A stretch of 64,000 nucleotides of DNA, taken from assembly GCA_948144175.1 (NCBI GenBank), contig CANXME010000213.1:4223501-4287500 (forward strand), given 5' to 3'. The notes below the pieces were generated by a model, which was given only the letters and a program-made list of their open reading frames with translations, was not told where the DNA came from and searched no databases. The position numbers and the translations under genes were made by a program. Below, in pieces: positions 42,308 to 53,919 of the stretch. Origin of the DNA: Closterium sp. NIES-65. Its lineage: Eukaryota > Streptophyta > Zygnematophyceae > Desmidiales > Closteriaceae. Position 1 is the first letter of the stretch; each line of letters starts with the position of its first letter.

Positions 42308-42725
42308 CCTCGCGGCCCCGCCGCTCTACCTCGCGGCCCCGTCGCCCTAACTCGCGGCCCCGCCGCCCTGCTCAGCGGCCTCGCCGCCCTTCTGCACCGG
42401 CCCCGCCGCCCTACTCCTACGGCCCCGCCGCCCTACTCCTGCGGCCCCGCCGCCCTACTCCTGCGGCCCCGCCGCCCTACTCCTACGGCCCCGCCGCCCT
42501 ACTCCTGCGGCCCCGCCGCCCTACTCAGCGGCCCCGCCACCGTTCACCAGCGGCCCTGCCGCCCTACACCGCCCGCGCCGCCCGAGCTGCCAGAACAGCC
42601 CGAGCCGCCCGAGCCGCCCGAGCCGCCCGAGACACCCGAGCCGCCCGAGTCGCCCGAGCCGCCCGAGCCGCCTGAGCCACCCGAGCCGCCCGAGCCGCCC
42701 GAGCCGCCCGAGTCGCCTGATCAGC
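42308..42725 (+). repeat. Leader minisatellite of copia D, second part
   Basis: Tandem CCTACTCCTGCGGCCCCGCC-type units to about 42560, then CCCGAGCCG nonamers (about 42595-42720). Gag starts at 42894. Confidence 0.85.
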
Positions 42726-42893
42726 CGAGTCGCCGGTGCCGCGGAGCCGCAGTCGCTACTGTGCCGTCCGAGCAGCCGTGTTGCCAGGCTACTTCACTAC
42801 TGAGCTGCCCGACTTGCCCTGTCTGGTGAGACCAGCGCTTCTGTCACTGCACTGCCCCTGTCCTACAGTTGGTCTCGCTAGTCTACTGCTCTC

Positions 42894-45800
42894 ATGGCTT
42901 CCCTTAGTGTTCTCGCTTTTGACACTGAGGGTCGAGCCATTGACTTTGAGGTTTGGGTAGATGACCTGCAGGTCTTCTTACAGTGCGATAGGGCAGACGG
43001 TCTCTCCCTCTTTGACCTCACCTCTGGCGCCTCTCCTGCCCCTGCTACTGATGCTGACCCCACTGTTCGCTCCCAGTGGGCCACGCGCGATGCTGCTGCA
43101 CGTCTTGCTGTGCGTCGCCACCTGCCTACCTCTGAGCGCGCGCACTTTAGTCAGTACAAGAGTGCTCACACCTTATACGACGCTGTAGTTGCGCGCTACT
43201 CTTCCCCTGCCACTGCTGCACTGAGCCGCCTCATGCTACCGTACCTCTTTCCTGACCTTGCTGCCTTTCCCACAGTCGCTGACCTCATTACGCACCTCCG
43301 CACTAGTGACACTCGCTACCGCGCCGCACTTCCTGCTGAGTTCTGCGCCAAGAATCCCCCCCCCCATGTACATCACTCTCTATTATATCGTCACTCGCCT
43401 TCCTGACTCCCTTCGCGTAGTCAGGGACCACTTCCTCTCAGTCTGTCCCACCACTCTCACTGTTGACCTCCTAGAGAAGGCCCTCCTAGCAGCGGAGAAG
43501 AGCATAGTCGCTGTAGGAGCCTCTCGTGGTGACCCTCGCACCCCCATCTTTGAGGGGTGTTCCCCTTCCCCCCTGTTGCCCTCTGTCGCCTCTGCTGCTG
43601 CGGCCGACCTCGTTGGTCTTGAGTCGGTCGGTGCGGCGTCTGCCCCTAGCGGGAGACGCCGCTCTGGCAAGGGCAAGGGGGGCAAGGGCGCGGGTGGGGC
43701 TAGCGGGGGTGGTGGAGGTGGCGTTTGGGGCGGCGGGGGAAGTGGGGGTGGCGGTGAGAGTGGTGCCGGGGGTGGAGGTGGCGGTGGCAGCGGCGGAGGC
43801 GGAGGCGGCGGTGGCGGTAGCGGTGGGAGCGGAGGCGGCGGTGGCGGCGGAGGTGGAGGCGGCGGTGGTGGAGGACATGGAGCTGGTCGAGGTTGTACTT
43901 CTCAGCGGAGCGGCTCCGGGAGTGGTCAGCGCCAGCAGCAGCAGCACCAGCAGCAGCGTTCTCGGGACATCCCCCCTCCTCAGCAGCTCCGTGAGTGGTA
44001 CACGCAGCGTCAGCGTGGTGGGGGTTTTGGCCCGTGCACCTACGTCCTCCGCTCCGGCGACCGCGCGGGTGAGCAGTGTGGGGGTGCTCACCCCGCCCAG
44101 CGCTGCTTTGGCCGCCTGACGGACGCTTGGCATCAGCAGTTCCCGGAGGCTAGTGAGATCCCCCGCTGGGGAGAGCTGTCTAGGGCAGGCGTAGCTATCT
44201 TTGATCTTGAATTTGATGCTATCCTTGCTGCCATGTATGCTGTGACTATTAGTGATGAGGGTGACTGTTACCGGTGTTTCCCGCCCGACCCGGGCATTGG
44301 TAGTGCTGCTCTAGGTACTGGTGAGGCTGCTGCTCTAGGTGCCAGTGCGTCCGCGCCCTCAGGTGCTGGTGAGTCTGTGCTCTCAGGTACCACGTCGGCT
44401 TCGGCCTCCCTCACCTTCACCCTTGACTCAGGGGCTTCTCGCTCCTTCTTTCGAGACCGCACCACACTCACGCCGCTTGGTCGGCCAGTTGCAGTCTCCT
44501 TGGCAGACCCCTCTGGGGGTCCTGTCCTCTCTCACTTCTCCACTGTCCTCCCGTGTCCGGCTGCCCCCTCTGGCACCTTGTCTGGTCTTTACCTCCCCTC
44601 GTTCTCTACAAAGTTGGTGAGTGGTGCTGAGCTGCAGGATACGGGGGTTCACCGGTTCACTCCTGCGAGTCAGCGGGTGACCCACTGCACGGACGCTCGG
44701 ACAGGCCGACACCTGGCCACGTTTACACGTCGGCCGGGGTCGAGCCTGTACATACTGACCACGTTTACACGTCTGGTCAGGTAGCTGCGTTGGGTCAGGT
44801 GTTTGCTGCTGCGTCCAGGTCTGGTCCTGAGTCTGCCCCCTGCTCGTGTCGCCTCCTGTCTCACGAGACTCTCCTCTGGCACCACCGTCTTGGTCACCCC
44901 TCCCTGCCTCGTCTCTGAGGCATGGCTTCCCGTGTCCTTGTCTGTGGTCTTCCCCGGTCCCTCCCTCCCCTTCCTCTGGGGCGTGGTCCTTCCTGTGTCC
45001 CCTGTGTCGAGGGGCGGCTCCGAGCTGCCCCTCACTCCTCTCAGTTTCCCCCGACAGAGGCCCCGCTGCAGACGCTTCACATGGACGTGTGGGGCCCGGC
45101 CCGCGTCCGTGGACAGGGTCACGAGCGCTACTTCTTGCTGGTGGTTGACGACTACTCGCGTTACACCACAGTCTTCCCCTTGCGCAGCAAGGGTGATGTC
45201 GCTGAGGTGTTGTTCGACTGGATCCGCGCAGCTCGTCTCCAGCTCAGGAGGAGCTTCGGCTTGGACTTTCCTGTTCTGCGTCTGCACTCTGACCGAGGCG
45301 GAGAGTTCTCCTCTGGCCTTCTGCGAGCCTACTGTCGTGCGCGAGGCATCCGCCAGACCTTTACGCTTCCGGACTCTCCCCAGCAAAATGGGATTGCTGA
45401 GCGCCGCATTGGCATGGTTATGGACGTCGCTCGTACGTCCATGATGCATGCGGCTGCCCCCCATTTTCTGTGGCCGTTTGCGGTTCGGTACGCAGCGCAT
45501 CAGATCAACCTTCACCCCAGGGTCTCCAGACCGGAGACCTCCCTAGCCTTGCTGTGGACGGGGAAGGTTGGCGATGCGTCTGCGTTCCGTGTCTGGGGAT
45601 CTCAGGCGTTTGTCCCGACTTGTCTGCGGACAAGCTGTCCCCTCGTGCTGCTCCCTGTGTCTTCCTTGGCTTCCCCCCTGACGCCCCTGGGTGGCAGTTC
45701 TACCACCCCACCTCTCGTCGTGTTCTGTCCTCCCAGGACGTCACGTTCGACGAGTCAGTACCCTACTACCGCCTCTTCCCCTACCGCACTCCTTCCCTCC

Positions 45801-48787
45801 CCCCGCCACCGCACTTCCTTGTGCCAGGTCCCCCCCCAGTAGACCCCCTCCCCCCTCAAGGTCCTGCCCCTTCAGGTGTGTCCCAGGTAGATGCAGTCGA
45901 GCCGGTCGAGGTTACTGGTGACTCTGGTACTGCTGCGGGTGCTGAGCCTGGGGGTGCTGACTCTGGGGGTGCTGCGCGCGTAGGTGCTGAGCCTGGGGGT
46001 GCTGAGCCTGGGGGTGCTACGACTGGGGGTGCTGAGCCTGGGGGTGCTACGACTGGGGGTGCTGAGCCTCGGGGTCCTTCGCCTGGGGGTGCTGCGTCTG
46101 GAGCTGCTGAGCCTGAGGGTGCTGAGTCTGGAGCTACTGAGCCTGGGGGTGCAGAGCCCACGGCCGCTGGACCTGCTCGTGTGGCGTCTGGCGGTGCTGG
46201 GCCTGCTGGTTCTCCGGGTGCTTCGTCTCGGCGGGAGCCACATTCTCCACAGGAGCTGCGCGAGTGGTTTGCCCGGCGCTGGAGGCGTACTACTAGAGCT
46301 GGTGCTTCTTCGGCTGCTGAGGGTGCTGGTGCCACCGGTCTCGGAGGTGCTCGTCCTGCGAGTGCTACTGGAGTTGGAGCTACTGAGGGTGTTGGCGCTG
46401 AGGCTACTGCTGTCAGTCGTGGCGGCGGTCCTGCTGCGGGTGCTGCTGGTGCTGCTGGAGGTACTGGAGCTGGAGGTGCTGTTGACGCTGGTGCTGCCGC
46501 TGGGGGTGCTGGTGCTGTCCCTGCTGTGTCTGGAGTCGCCGCGCGGCCTCGGCCGTACTTTGTTCCGCTCCTTCAGCAGGTTCTTGGTCTTCCTCCTCCC
46601 TTAGAGTGTCCACCGCCTGTCCAGTCGCAGTCACAGTTACCGTCGGCCTCCCCACTGCCTTCTCCTTCTCCCTACACTGGTCCTACTGGAGGTCTTGCTG
46701 AGCGTCGTGAGTCCGCGTCTCGTCCCGCGTCGCCTGTTCCTGCTGCTCGCACTAGTGTTCGCAGTTCGCGTCAGCGTCCTCCTCCTGTCCCTGGCACGCA
46801 CCGGATGTCTCTGCGTCCGTCCACTGCTCCTCTGCGTGCCCCCTTGCCCTCTCCTCCTGAGTCCCCTCTTCCTGTGCTTGCCGACCCTGAGTCGGACTCT
46901 CTTCGTGCTGTCAGTCCTACTGTCACGCGTCTCCTTGCTACTGTTGTCACTGACCCCTCCTTTGAGTCCACTGCTGCGTCTGCTTTTGTTGCTGAGCTCG
47001 TCGACTTTGCGGCTCGCTATCGTCTAGACTACGCTGCTAGTCTAGTTGCAGAGTCTGCGTCTGTCTGTCCTCCGTCCGTCGGGGGTGAGTGTGCTCTTGG
47101 CACGGACGTCCTTGAGGACAGGCAGGAGGAGTTCTAGTGTCTGGCTGCTGCTTCACCTCATCTCGCGTCCGTACTGCTTACCCCTGAGGGAGACCCGGAT
47201 GCACTAGACATCCCGACTCCGCGCTCTTACGCGGAGGCCGTAGAGGGTCCCTACTCCTCTTAGTGGCAGGCAGCTATGGATGTAGAGATGGCTTCCTGGA
47301 AGTCCACAGGCACCTACGTTGACGCGGTTCCCCCTCCTGGGGCGAACATCGTCAGTGGCATGTGGATCTTCAGGGTGAAGCGGCCGCCGGGCTCTCCACC
47401 TGTCTTCAAGGCGCGGTACGTAGCTCGTGGCTTCAGTCACCGGCAGGGAGTTGACTACTTCCAGAACTTCTCTCCCACCCTGAAGATGACCACTCTTTGG
47501 GTGCTGCTACACGTAGCCGCTCAGCGTGACTACGAGCTTCACTCCCTTGACTTCAGCACTGCTTTCCTGCAGGGAAGCCTGCACGAGATCTGGTTGCGCC
47601 GTCCACCTGGCTTCACTGGGACTTTCCCTCCTGGCACCTTTTGGAGCCTCCGACGGCCAGTCTACGGTCTCCGCCAGGCACCGCGCGAGTGGCACGACAC
47701 ACTGAGGACTACACTTGCGGCTCTTGGGTTTGCTCCCTCTACTGCTGACCCGTCGCCGTTTCTACGCACCGACACCTCTCTGCCGCCGTTCTACATCCTC
47801 GTGTACGTCGACGACTTGGTCTTTGCCACAGCTGACACTGCTGGACTCGCCCACGTGAAGTCGGAGCTGCAGAAGAGACACACGTGCACAGACCTGGGTG
47901 AACTGCGCAGCTACCTTGGCTTGCAGATCACTCGGGACAGAGCACGCCGCACCATTACCCTGACTCAGTCACACATGGTGCAGCAGGTCCTTCAGCGCTT
48001 CGGCTTCACGTACTCCTCGCCTTAGGCCACTCCTCTGTCTACCCGCCACTTGCTCTCAGCTCTGCCTTCGGATGAGTCCGTAGAGTCGAGTGGCCCGTAC
48101 CCAGAGCTTGTTGGCTGCCTCATGTACCTGATGACCTGCACACGACCTGACCTTGCATACCCTCTTAGCATTCTTGCACGCTATGTTGCTCCTGGGAGAC
48201 ACAGACCAGAGCACATGGCTGCAGCGAAGAGGGTGTTGCGCTACTTGTGCAGTACGTCGGGCATGGGGCTAGTGCTTGGAGGGCGGAGTCCAATGGTCCT
48301 CACTGGGCACGCGGACGCTTCTTGGGTAGATGACCAGGCTACGCAGCGGTCGTCACAGGGTTACACCTTCAGCCTTGGTTCCGGCTCTGTTTCGTGGCGG
48401 GCTACCCGCTCGTCTTCTGTTCTCGGCTCCAGTTGTAAGGCTGAGATCTACACCGGGGCCATGGCTGCACAGGAGCTTCGCTGGCTCACCTACCTGCTGA
48501 CTGACCTTGGAGAGCCGCCTCGTTCTCCTCCAGTGCTGTACGTAGACAACAAGGCCATGCTGGCCTTGTGTCGAGAGCAGAGACTGGAGCACAGAACGAA
48601 GCACATTGCTCTTCGCTACTTCCTTGCTCGTGAGCTGCAGCAGCGTGGTCAGTTGCGTCTTGCGTACGTGGCCTCTTAGGCCAACACTGCTGATATCTTC
48701 ACCAAGGCATTTGCGCCTTGTGATCATCAGCGCTTCTGTACTCAGCTTGGTCTTGTGCCTGTCTTGCCTCACTTGCTCACCTCTTGA
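42894..48787 (+). pseudogene. gag-pol: Copia D gag-pol, broken
   Basis: Gag starts at 42894. A C-run near 43357 shifts the frame; the 43258-44784 frame carries the rest of Gag, the variant knuckle and the protease (LDSGAS). A small rearrangement near 44760 ends that frame. Integrase lies at 44922-45610 (all DDE motifs), and a one-base loss near 45615 moves it to the next frame. Stops in the last frame are TAG at 47135, 47263, 48023 and 48677. A codon is missing in the RT (HEIWLRR where B and C have HEEIWLRR). YVDD is kept near 47809. The family stop is at 48785. Confidence 0.92.
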
Positions 48788-48997
48788 CCTTGCTTGTACT
48801 GTTACATATATATACACCTGCTTTTGCTTGTCTAGCTTTCTATATATATGTTCTCATGCATGTGAACTGGCCTTGTGGCCTTGAACTTGTGCTCGGAATG
48901 TGTGGTGACTTTGTGATCCACCCTGAGCTTGCTTTGCTTTACTTTGCTTGACTGGTCTTGTGACCCCTTGTTCTCCCCCACTTTGCCTATGGGGGTG

Positions 48998-49128
48998 TGT
49001 CAGAACATTATAGCTTATGCTTTTGTGTAGGCTGTAGTGGGGTAGCCCATATGGGGTACAACCCAATTAGGGTTAGTACTTGTACCCAACTGTTTCATAG
49101 TTCATTCATTCTCGTTCACATTTTCTCA
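48998..49128 (+). repeat. 3' LTR of copia D
   Basis: 131 bp, preceded by ATGGGGGTG and followed by the duplicated CAGCG. Confidence 0.93.
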
Positions 49129-49133
49129 CAGCG

Positions 49134-52100
49134 GATTTACTGCCTCGAGGTACACCACATGGATTTCTTACCTCATGCGTGAGTTATAATGTTTCTTGTA
49201 TAACGTTGTATTATGAGGACTTGATACAAAAATATACAGTGACTGCAGCGAAAGTAAACCCACCTTCACCTGGCCCCCTTGCCACCTTGCTGCCTTGCCG
49301 CCAACACCAGACTTCGTCGTCACGGAACGGAATCTGGTTGCTCCATAATCTCACAAAGAAGTTGGGTTGTCCGTGGATTTCTGAGAGACCTGCCGATGTG
49401 CTCCACGTGTCCAACTCCATCGTCGTGCAATGAGGTTGTGTCACGGGTGGGCTGGAGTTTTTCCAAGGGTAAATGCTTGATAATATGTAACTTTTTCAGC
49501 AATATGAAGTCTTTTTGTTTCGTAGTGCCGACCGGGGCCAGAATCGGGTCTACACATTGCGATTGTCAAGTGGTCGCTGACGATAGATAAGAAAATTGCT
49601 GTGATGGTCCAACAAATTTGGGCCGAACAATTTTTCAGAGCGTCTGCTGCTGACGTCTCCCGCGCGGAACATTCAAAAACTGCGCTTCGTCCGGATAGAC
49701 CCCAGCGCAGCATCAGCGGCTGCGATGGACTCCGTTTTGGTGGCGAAAGTCGTCTGAAGGTTGGCGCTGTCCTGAGGCGGGCGGAGACCAGCGGAAGCCT
49801 CTGTTTTCGCGACTCCTAGCAGCATGCAGCCTTCCTGAGACCAGGTCAGCGGGGACATTCCCAAGGCCATTCCAGTCACCTCACCTCAGCCAACTTCCAA
49901 TCACTTCCTCAGCTTTCCATGGCTGCTGTCGAAATTCCTCAAAGATGTAGCTAGTCGCATACTAATTTTGTTAGTAAGCGCATATTGTTAGTCTCAGCTA
50001 TGATAGTAGCAGTACATCGCCGCGATAAGTAGTGTCAAGCTTAGCTATGACAATCGATAAGTTCTGTCCCAGTGGGAGTAAGGCGTTTCTGCGTGTAGCT
50101 TTTGATAAGCTGATCGTTAGCTTATAACCATGGTACTGACAATTCGTAACCGCTAAGGAAGTTTTAACGCGAGCACCTTGAACCCCTTGCCTGCTAGCTC
50201 GCCGCCCTTGTGCTGTGGCCTACCATCGCCTCTCTTCTCTCTGCATCCTTCCACATTGCTTTCACTTGTCTCTTCTTTCCAGTATTTCCTGCGTTGTTTC
50301 ACTCCCTTGCTGGCGGTTCCTCTTCCACTGCTGCCTTCCGTCCTTAAATATACTTCCTGCGTCCTCCTGTGTCCATCGCGAAAAAGGACTTGCCAGAAAG
50401 CTGCGTGAAAGTTGCAAAAAGGATACTTTTTGGATACCTTGGTTTTGCAACTTTCCAGTGATGGTCAAATGTTGCAGAAATCGTGGTTGCGGGAAAGTTA
50501 CGAAAAAGTTGCATTCCTGCAACTTTCCCGCAACACAACCGCAACTTATCGGACAATCTTTGGACACGTTGCGTATACATTTAATTCACATGTATGCAGT
50601 TTCACCACCTGCCACGTGGCATGCGTACAGTTTCGACTTCGAAGTGTACGTACGCCGGTACGTTCGCGAAGATATTTTGCCACGTAAGCAAAGATATTGT
50701 GCCAGGTGTCAGTCTCGATATGTGATCGGAAGCTTGCCATGTGGGCCAATCAGACATTAGCTTGTCGTGTGTGAAAATTGATTTCTACTGGTCGCCGATT
50801 AGCCTGAACAGTACAAGCGGGTCATTCGTTACAACAACTTTTTGTTACTGGTTTAGTCTGAGAGTTACAGTTTGGTGAAGATCTATAATATGTTTCACAT
50901 TTGCATACATACTCATTAAGTATACACCTCACGCGAACACTATGTAAAAACGTACACAGCTAACACCAAGCACTTGTACATAGCTTCACGTCTTGTGTGG
51001 AGGGCACATGCTACGAAAAAATGCTTCTTTATAACGCATGCAAACAGTACACACATAACGTTAGAGCTTGGTTAGTCATATGCGCGTTCCCCACCTCAGT
51101 GACTTACCACCTGCGGGGCTTCACCGCCACTTCTAACATTGCTTGAACTTGCTGGGTAGCTTCTGCATATTGATGAGACAGCTGGAAATAGAAGTTCACG
51201 TCGCGTGACTTCCATTAACCCTGCACATAAAAATCAATCCTGAAACACTATGACCACCAGAACAACAGACACATAAACGTTATCGTTAAAGGCTGGATTC
51301 CAGACAGCATGGGATAAGAAGGCGCATGGTGAGAAGCTCAAACATAGGCAGAGAGAGGCCTGCGTGCGAGTAAACACCCTCCGCGTTCTCGCGCTGACGA
51401 CGGCGCGTCCCCTATGATTCGCGGGCCGAAGGTCCTAAGCTGGGACCTTCGGTCCTAAGCAGTGAACATGCCAACGGGCAGTATTGGGAGGCTGGGGGAA
51501 AAAAGAAGCGCAACTGATTAGTGCAAAGAGGGAATGGGAGGACTGGCAGGGGCGGGAAATAATGCACAGGTCACAAGCGACGGCGAAAGATCTGCACACA
51601 TATTGGGAAGTTACGTGCAAGGCGATTGCTCGCGAAGAATAACCCATGAGCATAGATGAACGGATGGAAACACATATCAGAGTTGCAACCTAAGGCACAC
51701 GCACGGATAAATGATTGCTAGGTCTCGAGCTATAGAAAGCATGTGTAGCACACCTTTCGGCGCTTTGAGCGCGGAACTCGGCGATTCCGTTACTAGTCGC
51801 TGGTGCCACGTTCTCCGCGTGAGGAACACGCTGATGTTTAAACTGTAAAAGGGAAGGTGAGGATTCGGAGGGGCGGAAGGGTAAAGACATAGATCCGAGT
51901 AAGCAGCAGTAAGAAGATACAATAAAAAATACGATGGGCTATCGTCTTCGGGTGCACACTTAGAGGCAGGAGATGTATGCGAGAAATGAAGAACCTCAAC
52001 CAGTTGTGTGAGAATGAGGTAAGTGACAGGTGCTTGAACGGGATAGAGTCAAGTGCAGTGTGAGGGTAAGAAAGACAGATGCTTCTGGAGCTAGGAGGTG

Positions 52101-53305
52101 TGCTGATGTGTCGTCAAAAATTGCCGTGGATTTCTGAGGTAGGCAAGTGCACACCATTGATTGGTTGGTTAAAAATCATTACGATGGACCACTTCGTTAC
52201 CGGTTAGCTAAACCCTGGTCCGGGGAAGCCACGTTTGTACAGTGAATCTGAACTCTTAGCATGGATTGGGTGTGACTTTGAACCTGTGTGCCAGTTGCTT
52301 GTTTCGAGTGTTGGTTGCACCTTGGCGAGATTCGTCCTGTTACGTATCATCGTTACTGTTCTCGCAAATCTCGTGAAAGCGTTCATCGATCGGATACCAG
52401 CAGTATCACACCATGTGGGACTCTCAAGGGCCGGTCGTGACCAGGTGTACAGTTCGGTCTGGATGTTTCGAAGTTGACGCAAGAAATGCGCGATTCGAGT
52501 ATCCCACGAAGCCCAAAATCGCGCCTCGATTACCCCACGTACCCAAAATTCGCGGCTCGGTTACCCCTTGCCTCAGAAATTTGTGTGAGTTGCAAAATTC
52601 AGTCAATGCTTTTCGGATACTTTCCCGATACAAATCAGCAACTTTCCGGCAGGTTTCAGACTTTAACTCGATTTTGGGCCAAAGCCTTTTCCGCGATGTC
52701 CCGATCACCTATTCTCATACTTATTTCAGGCCAAAAGGAGTGAGCAGCAAAGCCTGGAAGAGTGCGGTCTGGAGGGGTGCTGCGGAGAGGGGTGCTGGCA
52801 TCGCCACCCTTGTGTCGTGGGCTACCATCGCCTCTCTCTTTTCACTTTTCTCTTCTCTGGTTTCACTGCATCGCACAGTCGTTTCGCAATCTGTGTTCAT
52901 CCTTGATTCTGTACTCTTGCTTTCGCATTCTTCCCTGCGTTCTCTCAATCACTGCCTCTCCAAGCCGCTATCATCTGCCCTTCATGTGCCACCCTTCCTC
53001 TACCAATCCCATCTCAGCAGAGCGAACTCAGTGTCTGTGGGTGGGTACGATAGTTTGAGCGGGTGTGCTGCCGTTGATGACGCTGGTGTTGTGTTACTAT
53101 TGATGGCGCGGGTGCATTTGTCCCTAGTGCTGATGTTGATGGCGAGGGTGCTGCAACTGATTACGCTTGGTGCTGCTGGTGATGGTGATGTGATGGTGCA
53201 TTCACTCCAAAAACGAAATTCCACACGACAGTGGGTCATTCAACCACTCGTTTGCACACTCGTTTCACACTCGTACATTCACTATGTGATACCGTTGCTC
53301 GTTTC
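49134..53305. other. AT-richer region without a recognisable gene
   Basis: Longest stretch without element ends. Short ORFs exist but none matches a family I know. Two segments resemble each other (50195-50260 and 52795-52860, sharing CTACCATCGCCTCTCT). Around 50395-50530 are inverted words of GTTGCGGGAAAGTT. A minus-strand frame at 49879-49673 (MTGMALGMSPLTWSQEG) has protein-like composition and might be an exon. Nothing here is firm. Confidence 0.4.
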
Positions 53306-53847
53306 TCTTAGGATCGTAAACGCCTTAGTCGGCAATAGTCTACTTGCTATTGCTTATTATGTTCTCCACGATCTCCCGAATCCAATGATATGCGCAGCTC
53401 TGCTTGAAGTTGTCAATACACACTTCAGCAATTTTCAGAATCTGATTGGTATGATTTCCAGAATGAGTACAAGCAGTTTTATAGTCAGGCAAGACACAAA
53501 ATGCGATTCGTAACTTCACTTGTTTCCCAAGTAACCGCGTGCGCTTCGTTTCACCCCGAGTCACACACGCAACCGAACCGAATTCGGTGAACACTCCTCA
53601 AGACCGAATCTGGAACCTTCTCGAACACCCCTCGAGCTCGAACCACAATTTCCCTTCGCCAACTTCAATCTCGATGCTTCTTCCACCTTCTCACACATTC
53701 CTTCTTGATTTCTCTCTCCCTTCTCACGCCGTAGGCCGATTTCCACCGTTTCACCTAGAATCATCCACGCGCTTCCATTTCGCCGTCATTCCACCGTCGT
53801 AGAGACTTTCGCCATAGGTTCCGTGGTTGGGCGAACCAACCCTAACA
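53306..53847 (-). repeat. 3' LTR of copia E
   Basis: 542 bp, TGTTAGGG...CCTAAGA on minus. The last bases are GA rather than CA. Confidence 0.88.
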
Positions 53848-53919
53848 ATCTCCCCTGTGGTTCGTCAACCACGAACTCCACTCGCACTCCTCCCCTGCTC
53901 CTTGTAGCCTTCACAGGGT

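Larger units (their letters stand above)
41565..49128 (+). mobile_element. Ty1/copia retrotransposon D
   Basis: 131-bp LTRs (41565-41695 and 48998-49128) differ at about three positions. A 5-bp duplication CAGCG flanks it (41560-41564 and 49129-49133). Total 7564 bp including a solo LTR in its leader. It landed about 30 bp beyond the outer end of the palindrome, in the same orientation as C. Confidence 0.95.

Noticed and set aside
49673..49879. Minus-strand frame MTGMALGMSPLTWSQEG
   Set aside because: Protein-like composition but single short frame, no family recognised and no clear splice partner.
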